NCBI GenBank assembly: GCA_013334545.1
Contig: JAAXXJ010000111.1
Coordinates: 1 to 8,633 of the forward strand
Origin: Nitrospirota bacterium
GTDB lineage: Bacteria > Nitrospirota > UBA9217
Reading direction: 5' to 3'
Length of the DNA: 8,633 nucleotides
Shown one piece after another: positions 1 to 8,633 of the stretch. Numbering within the stretch: the stretch's first letter is position 1; each line of letters begins with the position of its first letter. The translations under genes and the position numbers were made by a program. Below the pieces are notes generated by a model, which was not told the origin of the DNA, did no database searches, and saw only the letters and a list, made by a program, of their open reading frames with translations.

Positions 1-28
1 TAAACCTAATTTTGAGAAGGATCGTACT

Positions 29-433
29 ATGAGACACGCATGTGCAGGGAGACAATTCGGGAGGAACAGCGGACACCGCAAGGCATTGCTCAAGATGCTG
101 GTGACCGCATTGCTTCGGAATGAAAAGATCGAGACGACCGTCGCGAAGGCGAAAGAGATCCGGCCGCTGGCGGAGCAGATGATCACGCTCGGCAAACGGG
201 GGGACCTTCATGCACGGCGGCAGGCCATGAGCTTCATCCAGGACGAGGCCGTGGTCAGGGGATTGTTCGCCGATATCGCCCCCCGGTTTGCTTCCCGGAA
301 CGGCGGTTATACCAGGATCGTTCCTACACGCCAGCGGATGGGCGATGCCGCTCCCATGGCGGTGATCGAACTGGTGGAGCGCCAGAAGAAAGAGGCGCCG
401 TCGCCCAAGGCGGAGTCAAAACAGAAGTCATAG
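29..433 (+). CDS. rplQ: 50S ribosomal protein L17
   Basis: Structural protein of the large ribosomal subunit, 134 residues. The N-terminus (MRHACAGRQFGR, then SGHRKALLKML) and the motifs ITLGKRGDLHARRQ (about 53-66), IAPRF (83-87), GGYTRI (92-97) and the closing VIELVE (112-117) are the conserved L17 landmarks. After the core (about 118 residues) there is a short charged tail rich in Lys, Glu and Pro, a common lineage-specific extension. The start is supported by a GAGAAGG ribosome-binding site at 14-20, 8 nt upstream. The window begins with TAA at 1-3, which could be the stop of rpoA because rpoA-rplQ order is widely conserved; nothing more of that gene is visible. A strong terminator follows at 517-546, so this is probably the last gene of the ribosomal operon. 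Confidence 0.97.
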   Translation: MRHACAGRQFGRNSGHRKALLKMLVTALLRNEKIETTVAKAKEIRPLAEQMITLGKRGDLHARRQAMSFIQDEAVVRGLFADIAPRFASRNGGYTRIVPTRQRMGDAAPMAVIELVERQKKEAPSPKAESKQKS

Positions 434-516
434 ACAGCACGGAGGGCCCGCGGTCGTTCGATTGCGGACCCGGTCGCGAGCGCCGGACAAGGTAACGACA
501 CACGTTCCTAACCAAA

Positions 517-546
517 GGCAAGGGGGAGTTTCCTCTTGCCTTTTTT
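517..546 (+). terminator. Rho-independent terminator after rplQ
   Basis: GGCAAG at 517-522 pairs with CTTGCC at 535-540. The stem extends inward through a G-T pair and two G-C pairs around a short GAGTTT loop, and is followed at once by six T residues (541-546). This is a textbook intrinsic terminator. It lies about 84 bp after the rplQ stop and separates the ribosomal operon from the signalling cluster. Confidence 0.9.
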
Positions 547-552
547 CTTGCG

Positions 553-579
553 TTTACAGAGAGTTGCAGTTATTATACT
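553..579 (+). promoter_or_regulatory. Possible sigma70-type promoter for the signalling cluster
   Basis: TTTACA at 553-558 matches five of six bases of the -35 consensus, and TATACT at 574-579 matches five of six bases of the -10 consensus. The 15-bp spacer is shorter than ideal. The site lies directly after the terminator in the only AT-rich gap before the first kinase gene, which is where a promoter is expected. Transcription would begin near 586 and leave a leader of about 18 nt. This rests on motif matching by eye. Confidence 0.35.
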
Positions 580-603
580 GCTTCTAGGTCATTCGCTCCT
601 GTC

Positions 604-2655
604 ATGCTGACGGTCATGCAGAACACTGCCAAGAATATCGCGTCCTGGGCCCGGTCGTTCTCGTCGCCCTGGTGGGGCGGCATTGGATGTCGGGTGGCAA
701 TCATCATGTCTCTGGCTGTGCTGGTCGTGTCCGTGTTCATCAGCGCCTTCCTTCTGTGGGAGGGTTCCCGGTCCCGGGAGTCTGAGATCCGCAGCAGGTC
801 CCTTTTCATCGGCGGATTTTTTTCCGCTCTTGCTGCCGAAGAGATCATCACCGGGGACCGGCGGGGACTGGACCGCAAGCTGACGCCGGCCTTTCTCTCG
901 CAGGGCAATGTTTCCCGCGACCTGCTCTACCTCCGCGTCTACGACCGCGTGGGCCGGTTCCTGACCGGGAGCATGCCGCGCGGCCACAACGAAGACCGCT
1001 CCTCCGCCGAGAGGGACCTTGATAGCGACGTGGTGTCGAGCGTCGAGCCGAGGTTTCAACTCGTGGGGAAGGGCGTGTATGATCTGGTCATGCCGGTCGT
1101 CATCGATGACGCACGAGTCGGCTTCGTCAAGGTCGGCATTTCCCGCCATGGTTTCCAGCAGCAGTTTGGCAATGTGACGAAGAAGGCGATCAGCACCGGC
1201 GCGGCGCTTCTGCTTCTCGGGCTGGTGCTCAGCAAGGTCATTGCGGCCGGCATCACCAGGCCGATCGCGGGTCTGAGCGCCGCGGTCGACGGGCTCGGCA
1301 GACAGGACTGGAAAGCGCCCGTCCCTGTCCGGGGAAGGGACGAGCTGAGCCGCCTTGCCCATGCCTTCAACCAGATGGCGCAGACCCTGAAGGAGCGGGA
1401 GACGAGCCTTTCCCGGGGCAATCGCGACCTGTTCATCCTGCACAATGCCGGGCTGGACCTCATGGAGAGCCTGGACCTTGAGGCGCTCCTCGGAAAGATC
1501 GCGGCGCGGGCCGAGGAGCTGGTGAAGGCGGACACGACCGCCGTGACCGCTATGGACCATGCCACCCGTTCGCTGCAGTACCTCGGGGTGACCGGCAGCA
1601 GGGCGCATCTTCTGAAGGGCCTGGACCTGCCTCTCGAGGCGGGGGGGATCTATAACTGGACCGCCAGCTATGGTACACCGCTCCTGATACAGGATGCGCA
1701 GACGGATTTCCGGCTCGATCCTGACCAGATGCGGTCCCTGGGGATCAGCTCGCTCATCACCGTTCCGCTCTGGTCATCGAGCACCCTGATGGCCATGATC
1801 ACGGTGATGAACAAGAGAGGCGGCGACGTCTTCGACAAACAGGACCTCCGGCTGTTCACAGTGTTCGCGAACCTGGCGGGGGCTGCCCTGCAGAACGCCT
1901 TTCTCTATACCGACCTGAAGCATAAGATCAACGAATTGAACAGCACCCAGCAACAGCTTGTCCATTCCACCAAGATGGCCGCCATCGGCGAGCTTGCAGC
2001 GAACGTAGCGCATGAGATCAACAATCCCCTTACCAGTGTCCTGGGATACACGAGCCATCTGCTCAAGACGCTCGAGATCCCCGAGGAGTCGCGCCAAAAG
2101 CTCCGCATAATGGAACAAGAGACCTTGCGGGTCAGAAAGATCATCCGAAACCTTCTGGACTTCTCGCGACAGCGCGCTTCCTGGATGCAGCCCGGCGATG
2201 TGGTGCAGCCGCTACGGGAAACGGTATTGCTCCTGCACGGCGCCGCTGAAGGCGCTTCGGTACGCATCATCGAGGAATATCCTGCGTTCCCGGTGACCGT
2301 GAACATGGACCACAACGAGATCAAGCAGGTGTTCATCAATATCGTGAACAATGCCCTCCATGCCATGCGCAAGGGCGGCGAGCTCAGGGTCCGGGTCGAT
2401 GCGGGTCGTGACGGAGAAACGGCAATTGTATTCTCCGATACCGGCAACGGCATTCCCCGGGAGAACTTGAAAAAGATCTTCGACCCGTTCTTTTCCACCA
2501 AGGGGAACGATGACGGGACGGGACTGGGGCTTTCGATCAGCTATCGCATCGTTCAAAACCACGGCGGAAGGATCGAAGTGGAGAGCGAGCTCGGACGCGG
2601 GTCCCGTTTTCGCGTCATCCTGCCGTCCCATGAGCACAGGGCGGTCAAGGAGTAA
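604..2655 (+). CDS. Membrane sensor histidine kinase (HAMP-GAF-HisKA-HATPase)
   Basis: A 683-residue inner-membrane sensor kinase. TM1 is about 31-52. An extracytoplasmic domain (about 53-192) follows; I cannot assign its family, though its length and pattern would fit a Cache- or CHASE-like sensor. TM2 is about 196-215, then HAMP (about 216-268, with P220 and the D246-E247 pair), GAF (about 280-435), and HisKA with phosphoacceptor H470 in VAHEINNP. The ATPase domain shows the N box (N583), G1 DTGNGI (612-617), F box FDPFF (626-630) and G2 GTGLGLS (638-644). All motifs are intact, so it should autophosphorylate. ATG 604 is the first in-frame start after the terminator; its ribosome-binding site is weak (AGG at 586-588) and ATG 616 is an alternative. 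The HD-GYP regulator 107 bp downstream is the probable partner. Confidence 0.95.
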   Translation: MLTVMQNTAKNIASWARSFSSPWWGGIGCRVAIIMSLAVLVVSVFISAFLLWEGSRSRESEIRSRSLFIGGFFSALAAEEIITGDRRGLDRKLTPAFLSQGNVSRDLLYLRVYDRVGRFLTGSMPRGHNEDRSSAERDLDSDVVSSVEPRFQLVGKGVYDLVMPVVIDDARVGFVKVGISRHGFQQQFGNVTKKAISTGAALLLLGLVLSKVIAAGITRPIAGLSAAVDGLGRQDWKAPVPVRGRDELSRLAHAFNQMAQTLKERETSLSRGNRDLFILHNAGLDLMESLDLEALLGKIAARAEELVKADTTAVTAMDHATRSLQYLGVTGSRAHLLKGLDLPLEAGGIYNWTASYGTPLLIQDAQTDFRLDPDQMRSLGISSLITVPLWSSSTLMAMITVMNKRGGDVFDKQDLRLFTVFANLAGAALQNAFLYTDLKHKINELNSTQQQLVHSTKMAAIGELAANVAHEINNPLTSVLGYTSHLLKTLEIPEESRQKLRIMEQETLRVRKIIRNLLDFSRQRASWMQPGDVVQPLRETVLLLHGAAEGASVRIIEEYPAFPVTVNMDHNEIKQVFINIVNNALHAMRKGGELRVRVDAGRDGETAIVFSDTGNGIPRENLKKIFDPFFSTKGNDDGTGLGLSISYRIVQNHGGRIEVESELGRGSRFRVILPSHEHRAVKE

Positions 2656-2662
2656 TACGGCT

Positions 2663-2773
2663 GTGCATCAGTGCGACAAGGGAACGGGTGCGTACCGCAG
2701 GGCAACGCTGCTCGCCGCGGTCCTGCTGACCGGCGGCTGTACAAGGAAAAGGACGGCATTCCATGGCAGGTGA
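2663..2773 (+). CDS. Possible 36-residue lipoprotein-like small ORF
   Basis: A short GTG-start ORF in the gap between the kinase and the HD-GYP regulator, not recognised as a known family. AAGGAG at 2647-2652, just before the kinase stop codon, lies 10 nt upstream of the GTG. The product has a short polar start, two Arg (12-13), a hydrophobic stretch ATLLAAVLL (14-22) and TGGC with Cys at 26, followed by a basic tail. This resembles a lipoprotein signal peptide with an imperfect lipobox, since Thr rather than Leu is at -3. If made and processed it would leave only about 11 residues. It ends 11 bp inside the next gene, which could couple translation. It may equally be a leader peptide, a decayed gene remnant or chance; comparison with relatives would decide. 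Confidence 0.3.
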   Translation: MHQCDKGTGAYRRATLLAAVLLTGGCTRKRTAFHGR

Positions 2774-4265
2774 GCGGATACTGGTAGTCGATGACGAGGA
2801 AATGATCCGGGACCTGTGCGCCCATATCCTCGGAGACGAAGGATACGGCGTCACGGTGATGCCCAACGGCGAAGCTGCGCTCGCAGAGCTCGGTCGAACC
2901 CCCACGGACCTCCTCATCACGGACATCAAGATGCCGGGCATGGACGGCCTGGAGCTTTTTGAACGCGTCAAAAAAATGAATCCCGACATGGTCACGATCT
3001 TCATTACCGGCCACGGTACCCTCGATACCGCTATCGAGTCCCTTATGCGCGGCGTGGAAGGGTTCGTCCTGAAACCGTTCACCCAGGAAGAGCTCGTCAA
3101 TGCCGTGGACCGTGCGGTGACCCGGTCCCGGCTCCAGAAGGAGAACATCCGGCTCAAGGCGCTCATCCCCCTGTTCGAGATCAGCAAGCTGCTGGTCACC
3201 GAGATCGATCTGGCCCACCTGTTCAGGATCATCTCCGAGGTCCTGGTGAAAGAGTTCTCGGTAGAGAGGGTGTCCCTGATGCTCGTGGACGATGCTACCG
3301 GAAGCCTTCTGATCCGCGCTTCCCACGGCCTGCCCACGGACCTCGCCGTGAAGGCCAGGCGCGGGCCGGGCGAAGGTGTTTCGGGGATCGTCATGAAGCA
3401 CCGGAGGCCGGTCATCATCACCAAGGGGAAGAGCAGCGACCCGGAAGTCATGGCTACGCTGAACAGGGACAACGAGCCCCTTTCGTCCATGGCGGTGCCC
3501 CTCATCGGCAAGGACAAAGTGCTGGGAGTGCTCAATATCAGCAAGTTCACGGATCCCACGTTCACGACCAGCGACCTGCAGATCGTGTCGGTCCTCGCCA
3601 GCCAGGTCGTGGCGACGATGGAGAACGCCTCGCTCTATGAAGGGCTGCGGGAGAGCTATTTCCGGACCGTCCAGGCGCTGGTCGCGGCGGTGGAGGCGAA
3701 GGACCCCTACACCAGGTGGCATTCGACCAACGTAGCGAAATACGCCGTCGCCATCGCGCGTGACCTGGGTTTCTCGCCCTCGCAGCTCGAGGAGATCCAT
3801 ATCGCAGCGATCCTGCACGATGTGGGCAAGATCGGCATCAGCGAGCGGATCATCAGCAAGCCCGACCGGCTCAGCCGCGAGGAGTTCGACATCATGAAGG
3901 ACCACCCGGCGCACGGGATGAGGATCCTGGAACCCATTGGTTTTTCGCAGCTCATCATCAGTGCCATCTACCAGCACCACGAGCGCTACGATGGAAAAGG
4001 GTATCCCCAGGGCATCGCGGGCGAGAACATCGCGCTTGCCGCCCGGATCCTGACTGTTGCGGACACCATCGACGCCATGGTCTCTGAGCGCCCTTATCGG
4101 GGAACGATCTCGAGCGAAACCGTGCTCCGGGAACTGGAGCGGGAATCGGGGCTTCAGTTCGATCCGGCGGTCAGTGGGGCGGCACGGAAGCTCATCGAAA
4201 AGGGGCTCTTAAAGCTCGGCATGCATGCCTACGCGCAGCATGCCCCTGCGGCGGACACGAAATGA
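2763..4265 (+). CDS. Response regulator with GAF and HD-GYP domains (c-di-GMP phosphodiesterase)
   Basis: A 500-residue cytoplasmic regulator with REC, GAF and HD-GYP modules. REC (1-125) has acidic residues D10 and D11, phosphoacceptor D54 in ITDIKMPG, T82 and K104. GAF spans about 145-292. HD-GYP spans about 300-490: EAKDPYT then H320, the HD pair H352-D353 followed by GK (355-356), H381 and H384, the signature HHERYDGKGYP (405-415), and DTIDAMVSERPYR (434-446). These are the metal-binding and signature residues of active HD-GYP phosphodiesterases, so hydrolysis of cyclic-di-GMP is predicted. Trp precedes H320 where Gly is usual. AAAGGA at 2748-2753 is a good ribosome-binding site 9 nt before the ATG. 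The stop overlaps the next start (ATGA, 4262-4265). Phosphorylation by the upstream membrane kinase is inferred from adjacency. Confidence 0.95.
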   Translation: MAGERILVVDDEEMIRDLCAHILGDEGYGVTVMPNGEAALAELGRTPTDLLITDIKMPGMDGLELFERVKKMNPDMVTIFITGHGTLDTAIESLMRGVEGFVLKPFTQEELVNAVDRAVTRSRLQKENIRLKALIPLFEISKLLVTEIDLAHLFRIISEVLVKEFSVERVSLMLVDDATGSLLIRASHGLPTDLAVKARRGPGEGVSGIVMKHRRPVIITKGKSSDPEVMATLNRDNEPLSSMAVPLIGKDKVLGVLNISKFTDPTFTTSDLQIVSVLASQVVATMENASLYEGLRESYFRTVQALVAAVEAKDPYTRWHSTNVAKYAVAIARDLGFSPSQLEEIHIAAILHDVGKIGISERIISKPDRLSREEFDIMKDHPAHGMRILEPIGFSQLIISAIYQHHERYDGKGYPQGIAGENIALAARILTVADTIDAMVSERPYRGTISSETVLRELERESGLQFDPAVSGAARKLIEKGLLKLGMHAYAQHAPAADTK

Positions 4266-5940
4266 AGCGACGATCGACCGGCAATAAGACAGCGGACCAA
4301 CCCGCGGCTTCCCGCGCCAGAGGCCCCGTCCCCGATATCCAGCTGCCCCTGCGCAAGGACGGCGGGGCGCTCCTGCGTCCGGACCCGATGACCGGAAGCC
4401 CCGATGACGAGGTCCTTCACCATCTGAGCAGTCTGCTCGACAGTGTCAAGACGGGCATCATCTCCCTTGACGGCGAGGGCAGGATACGCGTGTTCAACGC
4501 AGTCGCGGAGATGCTCTTTGCCGTCCACCGCCAGGCGGTGCTCGGCCGTCCCTTCAGTGCCATGGGGAGAATGATCAGCTTCAAGGAGCACTCGCTCCAT
4601 GCCCTGTGGGAGCGGCTTTCAGATGCTGTTTGGGCCGCCGGAGCGGCCCTTGACCTCGAGGCCGACCTCGTGCATCCCACGGGGCAAAGGCGCATCATAT
4701 CCTACAGCGTCTATCCGCTGGGGCGTCTGGCATGGTCCGTGGGGCACGGCGTTGTGATCATGCTCGAGGACGTAACACGAAAGAAGGAAATGGAGGACCA
4801 GATCACGGACGGGCGGAAACGCCTGCAGGCCGTGTTCGACGGCATCACCGACGGGATCCAGGTGGTGGACCCGGGATTCAGGATCACCGCGGTGAACAAG
4901 TCCATGACCTATCTCGTCGGCGGCACCGTCAGCCTGGGGCATCTTTGCTACAAATCCTGCTCCCTCGGCGACGTCCCCTGTGAGGACTGCCCCGCCGAGG
5001 AAACCTTCCGCTCCGGCCAGCCTGCCTCCCTCATCAGGCGGGCCCCCCGCAGGTCCGGCCAGCCGGGAGGTGATGATGCCCGGGTCCTCGAGATCAGCAC
5101 GTTCCCGCTCCTGGACCGCGGCGGCCGCGTAGTGCAGGTCGTTGAATATATCAAGGACGTCACGGACCGGGTCCGCCTTGCGGAACGCCTGGAACATACG
5201 CGCCGCCTTGCCGAACTGGGAGAGATGGCGGCCCGGGTGGCCCATGAGGTGCGGAACCCCCTGAACGCGATCAACGGCGCCGCACATTTCCTTGCGACAG
5301 AATACGCGGGGGATGAGATCATCCAGAAGTTCACCAGCCTGATCAAGCGCCAGTCCGGCCGCGTGGACCAGGTGGCCTCCGACATCCTGTATGCGGCGAA
5401 ACCCTTGCGTCTGACGCGGACCAGCGTGGACGTTGACGCCGTCGTGGACCAGGTCCTTGCCTCACTCCAGGAGGAGATCCGGGGACAGGGCATTTCCGTG
5501 GAGCGGCATGGCGATCCCGACCTGCCGCGGCTCCAGGCCGACGAGCTCCAGATCGAACAGGCGCTTACCAACATCGTCCAGAACGCCGTGGAATCCATGC
5601 CCCGCGGAGGCACGCTTACCATCAGCACAGCGGAGGACACCGGGGGAGGATGGCTGCGGATCAGCGTTCAGGACACCGGGAGCGGCATCCTGCCCCAGGA
5701 CCGCGATCACATCTTCGAGGCGTTCTACACCACCAAGACCAAGGGGACGGGCCTCGGCCTTTCCATCGTCGAGGGGGTCCTCAAGAACCACGGGGGCAAG
5801 ATCTTCATCGAGCAGCCTGAGGGCGCTGGGACCCGTATCGTGCTCTGCCTCCCTGCGCTCAACGACGCAGACACCACCGGGCAGGAGGAGCCGGAGAGCG
5901 CCCCCTCCCCCCGTCCCGAAGCCTCCCCCAAGAAAATACC

Positions 5941-5944
<4 letters not shown>
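4262..5944 (+). CDS. Soluble NtrB-like histidine kinase with two PAS domains
   Basis: A 560-residue kinase with no membrane segment, so presumably cytoplasmic. After a basic, Pro-containing N-terminus come PAS1 (about 52-172), PAS2 (about 183-302), HisKA with H328 in VAHEVRNPLN, and an ATPase domain with N box N441, G1 DTGSGI (471-476), F box FEAFY (485-489) and G2 GTGLGLS (495-501). PAS2 contains four cysteines, C229, C233, C240 and C243, in a C-x3-C-x6-C-x2-C pattern, which could bind a metal or Fe-S centre or act as a thiol switch; this is an inference. The C-terminus ends in a Pro/Glu-rich tail of about 25 residues. ATGA overlaps at both ends and weak ribosome-binding sites suggest translational coupling. 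The NtrC-type activator directly after it is the probable cognate regulator. Confidence 0.94.
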
Positions 5945-7350
<1,406 letters not shown>

Positions 7351-7414
7351 GGCGGAACGGACAAGGATTGCACGAATCAAGAATGATCATGGAGATGCGT
7401 TGATATCATAAGCG

Positions 7415-8089
7415 TCAATGATGCGATCGTTGTTTCCTCGTTTCCAGGATTCTGAGCATGGCAGTTGCTTCCGTGTGAGAGGGTTGGTAATGCAATAGCG
7501 TTTCAAGCTCCGTGCGTGCTTCTTCAGTGCGTCCCATCTGACCATAAGCCTGCGCAAGGTTCATCCGGGCGGTTATATTCGCAGGCTGGATCTGCAGCGC
7601 GTCCCGAAAGGCCTGGATCGCCTCGTGCAGCTTGTTCTGGAGGTAGTACACACTTCCCAGGTTCACCAGAGCATCGGCATATTTTGGCTTCCCGCTGATC
7701 GCTGCCTGAAAGGCTTGCACTGCATCGTCAAGCTGTCCCTGTCGGACATAGGCCATGCCCAGGCTGAAACGTGCTTCGAAGTGGTCCGGTTTGAGTTCCA
7801 GCGCCTTCTGGAAAGCTGCTATTGCATCGATAAACCTTCCCTGATGATAGTAGGATTTTCCCAGATTATTATACACGCGTGCTTTTTTCGGGCTCTTGCC
7901 GACATTATCCTTCCAGAGCATGATGGGATCTTCATACAGGCGATTACGTTCATAGGATTGCCAGATAAGCACAACCACGATTACCAGAAGGATGCTTACA
8001 GCGTAGGAAGGGAAAAAAAAGATCTTCTGTCGAATGTCTTCGGATTTGCCGCCGAGATGACGATATGCGATCGGTTTGTGCTTTGGCAT
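7415..8089 (-). CDS. Membrane-anchored TPR protein
   Basis: A 224-residue protein with a basic N-terminus, one membrane segment (about 27-44) and about four tetratricopeptide repeats (70-103, 104-137, 138-171, 172-205), with typical NNLGKSYYHQGRFIDAI and LVNLGSVYYLQNKLHEAI patterns. It probably acts as a protein-interaction scaffold. The segment from the membrane helix through YEDPIMLWKDNVGKSPKKARVYNNLG resembles the junction between the last membrane helix and the first TPR in large TMTC-like or glycosyltransferase-like TPR proteins, so it may be a C-terminal remnant of one. ATG 8089 is the first in-frame start after an in-frame stop at 8129-8131; the AGGA upstream is only 2 nt away, so initiation is uncertain. 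GC content is near 50%, lower than both flanking genes. The repeats make the coding strand certain. Confidence 0.85.
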   Translation of the reverse strand: MPKHKPIAYRHLGGKSEDIRQKIFFFPSYAVSILLVIVVVLIWQSYERNRLYEDPIMLWKDNVGKSPKKARVYNNLGKSYYHQGRFIDAIAAFQKALELKPDHFEARFSLGMAYVRQGQLDDAVQAFQAAISGKPKYADALVNLGSVYYLQNKLHEAIQAFRDALQIQPANITARMNLAQAYGQMGRTEEARTELETLLHYQPSHTEATAMLRILETRKQRSHH

Positions 8090-8147
8090 TGTCCTGGATT
8101 TGGTTTGCCAATTGATCCCGGTTCGGTATTACGGGCTTGACCGACGG

Positions 8148-8633
8148 TTATTGCTCCGGTGTTCCGCAGACGTTCGTCGTGCATGTTGACAGAATGGGCT
8201 GCTTCAGTTTCTTGCCGGTGAGAGACAGGAGAAGCAGGAAGACTGCGGAGAATCCAAGAGCATTAAAGACCGGGTGGGACATCCCGAACAGATTCGCGAG
8301 GACCAGGATGGGATAGAGCCACAGGAGCATCCATCCTTCCCGGTAGTCGAAACAGTAGGCTTCCTTCCCCACGATGCCGCCGGCGCCAATGCATACCAGA
8401 GCGATGCCGGCCAGGATCACGCTGACCGCGTACTGCTCGGGCGCGTACATCCAGCCCAGCACCTGCAGGGGGATGCCGATGAGGATCGACCCGAGGATGA
8501 CCTTCTTAACCCAGGACATCCATACGAGGAGATAGATCCCGGACAGGAGCGCGCCTGCGTTGAACAGCATGATGCCGATGGTATAGAATGGATTCGCCAG
8601 CGGATAGAGTACGGCGAGCACCGCGGCGCCCAG
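8148..8633 (-). CDS. Multi-span membrane protein, DUF2301-like (5' end outside window)
   Basis: The C-terminal 161 residues of a strongly hydrophobic protein. The frame stays open to the window edge, so the true start lies beyond 8633 and the internal GTG at 8619-8621 is probably not the start. Several membrane helices are visible, including stretches around YPLANPFYTIGIML, VILAGIALVCIGAGG and MLLWLYPILVLANLFG. The motif GKEAYCFDYREGW resembles the conserved GKE-x-CF signature I associate with the uncharacterised DUF2301 integral membrane family; this assignment is from memory. The short C-terminal tail carries two cysteines. It lies 58 bp upstream of the TPR gene on the same strand and could share its transcript. 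The function of the family is unknown. Confidence 0.7.
   Translation of the reverse strand: MGAAVLAVLYPLANPFYTIGIMLFNAGALLSGIYLLVWMSWVKKVILGSILIGIPLQVLGWMYAPEQYAVSVILAGIALVCIGAGGIVGKEAYCFDYREGWMLLWLYPILVLANLFGMSHPVFNALGFSAVFLLLLSLTGKKLKQPILSTCTTNVCGTPEQ

Noticed and set aside
444..471. Imperfect hairpin between rplQ and its terminator
   Set aside because: The 8-bp stem has a mismatch and a 12-base loop, with no T tract. The terminator at 517-546 explains the end of the transcript better.
589..1608. Minus-strand ORF of 339 codons opposite the first kinase
   Set aside because: It is antisense to the well-supported sensor kinase, with no recognisable domain.
2553..3980. Long minus-strand ORF of 475 codons opposite the HD-GYP regulator
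   Set aside because: The plus strand carries complete REC, GAF and HD-GYP motifs. The minus-strand translation shows no recognisable domain and is a high-GC shadow.
7359..7371. GG...GC arrangement resembling a sigma54 promoter after the NtrC-type gene
   Set aside because: The spacing between GG and GC is nine bases rather than ten, and the next gene lies on the opposite strand, so no gene would be driven.
7351..7414. Bidirectional terminator expected between the convergent genes
   Set aside because: Only short palindromes such as ATGATCAT and GATATC are seen, with no stem followed by a T or A run.
7625..8140. Plus-strand ORF of 171 codons opposite the TPR gene
   Set aside because: The minus strand encodes regular TPR repeats over the same span, and the plus-strand product has no repeat or domain signal.

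Overview
This window looks like a chromosomal segment from a moderately high-GC, Gram-negative-type bacterium, possibly Nitrospirota or a deltaproteobacterial lineage. That placement is an inference from the general look of the ribosomal protein and the large sensor kinases; no marker here settles it. The sequence opens just inside the end of a ribosomal operon. The TAA at 1-3 may be the stop of rpoA, rplQ (ribosomal protein L17) follows, and a clear intrinsic terminator at 517-546 closes the unit.

The core (604-7350) is a co-directional signalling cluster of two complete two-component pairs. First come a membrane histidine kinase (TM - extracytoplasmic sensor - TM - HAMP - GAF - HisKA - HATPase) and a response regulator with REC, GAF and HD-GYP domains, predicted to degrade cyclic-di-GMP. 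Then come a soluble NtrB-like kinase with two PAS domains, the second carrying a four-cysteine cluster, and an NtrC-type sigma54 activator. The last three genes are joined by two 4-bp ATGA overlaps and are probably translationally coupled. The 107-bp gap between the first kinase and the HD-GYP regulator holds a possible 36-codon lipoprotein-like ORF with a good ribosome-binding site. All catalytic motifs needed for kinase, phosphoacceptor, HD-GYP and AAA+ activity are intact. The simplest reading is that an envelope signal and a cytoplasmic, perhaps redox or metal, signal act together on c-di-GMP turnover and sigma54-dependent transcription. The promoters controlled are not visible here.

The right end (7415-8633) lies on the minus strand, convergent with the cluster. 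It holds a small membrane-anchored TPR protein and, upstream of it, a multi-span membrane protein resembling the DUF2301 family that runs off the window. The TPR gene is clearly lower in GC than both neighbours. Its N-terminus resembles the junction between the membrane part and the TPR part of larger glycosyltransferase-like TPR proteins, so it may be a remnant or an acquired gene. No terminator is evident in the 64-bp convergent gap (7351-7414), and no tRNA, rRNA, CRISPR array or insertion sequence was seen. There is no gene-free stretch longer than 300 bases.
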